Assembly (NCBI GenBank): GCA_023974075.1 | Contig: CM043789.1 | Location: forward strand, 43,013,771 to 43,077,770 | Length of the DNA stretch: 64,000 bases | Reading direction: 5' to 3' | Source of the DNA: Chaenocephalus aceratus | Lineage: Eukaryota; Chordata; Actinopteri; Perciformes; Channichthyidae | Notes under the pieces: model-generated | What the model was told of the DNA's origin: nothing | Database searches by the model: none | What the model saw: the letters and a program-made list of their open reading frames with translations, nothing else | Program-made: the position numbers and the translations under genes | Shown here: one piece after another, positions 63,835 through 64,000 of the stretch | Numbering within the stretch: position 1 is the stretch's first letter | How the letters are laid out: each line of letters starts with the position of its first letter

Positions 63835-64000
63835 TCCAGTATGTCCAACACTGTGCTGCTAGGGTACTCACGCACACAAAGCCGTGGCAGCACATCACTC
63901 CCACCCTCACCCACCTCCACTGGCTGCCGGTCAAGTCCCGCAAATCCTACAAAGTCCTCCTCCTCACCTACAAGTCCCTCCATGCCCTCGCCCCCCAGTA
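63835..64000 (+). mobile_element. L2-like LINE fragment, cut by the window edge
   Basis: The + frame reads AARVLTHTKPWQHITPTL, LHWLPVKSRKSYKVLLLTYK and SLHALAPQ, the conserved region after the RT domain of L2-like LINEs. It continues beyond the window. Confidence 0.8.

Noticed and set aside
61226..64000. Upstream cdc42 exons
   Set aside because: No exon encoding the conserved region before the alternative tails was recognised on the - strand.

Overview
This window is vertebrate nuclear DNA, almost certainly from a ray-finned (teleost) fish. There are no operons or long prokaryotic ORFs. The coding signal is short exons with GT/AG splice sites, set in DNA packed with long (TG)n/(CA)n tracts and fish-type repeats: Rex3, L2-like LINEs, V-type SINEs, hAT, Harbinger and TTAA-type elements. 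Most long ORFs are translations of simple repeats and have been ignored.

The two anchors are host genes pointing at each other. wnt4 lies on the + strand at about 11.27-17.08 kb (five coding exons seen; the signal-peptide exon was not found). The 3' end of cdc42 lies on the - strand at 57.97-61.23 kb, with both alternative last exons (CVLL type and CCLF brain type). WNT4 and CDC42 are also convergent neighbours in mammals, so this looks like conserved microsynteny with about 41 kb of accessory DNA between the gene ends.

Between the anchors lie a C2H2 zinc-finger gene (two near-identical leader exons at 29.74 and 30.79 kb; finger exon at 41.27-42.37 kb), a broken multi-exon HECT-domain gene on the - strand (43.86-45.80 kb), a Harbinger transposase fragment (48.0-48.4 kb), several LINE pieces including an almost complete L2-like copy (38.1-40.7 kb, - strand), an L1-like C-terminus (46.7-47.1 kb), and many short inverted-repeat elements, three of them with recognisable 8-bp target duplications.

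The left end (0.1-5.8 kb), wnt4 intron 4 (13.5-15.2 kb) and the region upstream of the cdc42 alternative exons (61.4-62.9 kb) carry copies of one hAT-like element whose inside is a tandem array of a 37-bp unit; a partial copy lies at 9.2-9.5 kb. The observations most worth checking are the complementary TG and CA tracts tightly flanking wnt4 exon 4, this minisatellite-carrying hAT family, the duplicated zinc-finger leader exons, and the single-base indels that break wnt4 exon 6 and the HECT gene in a pattern that looks like uncorrected sequence error rather than decay.
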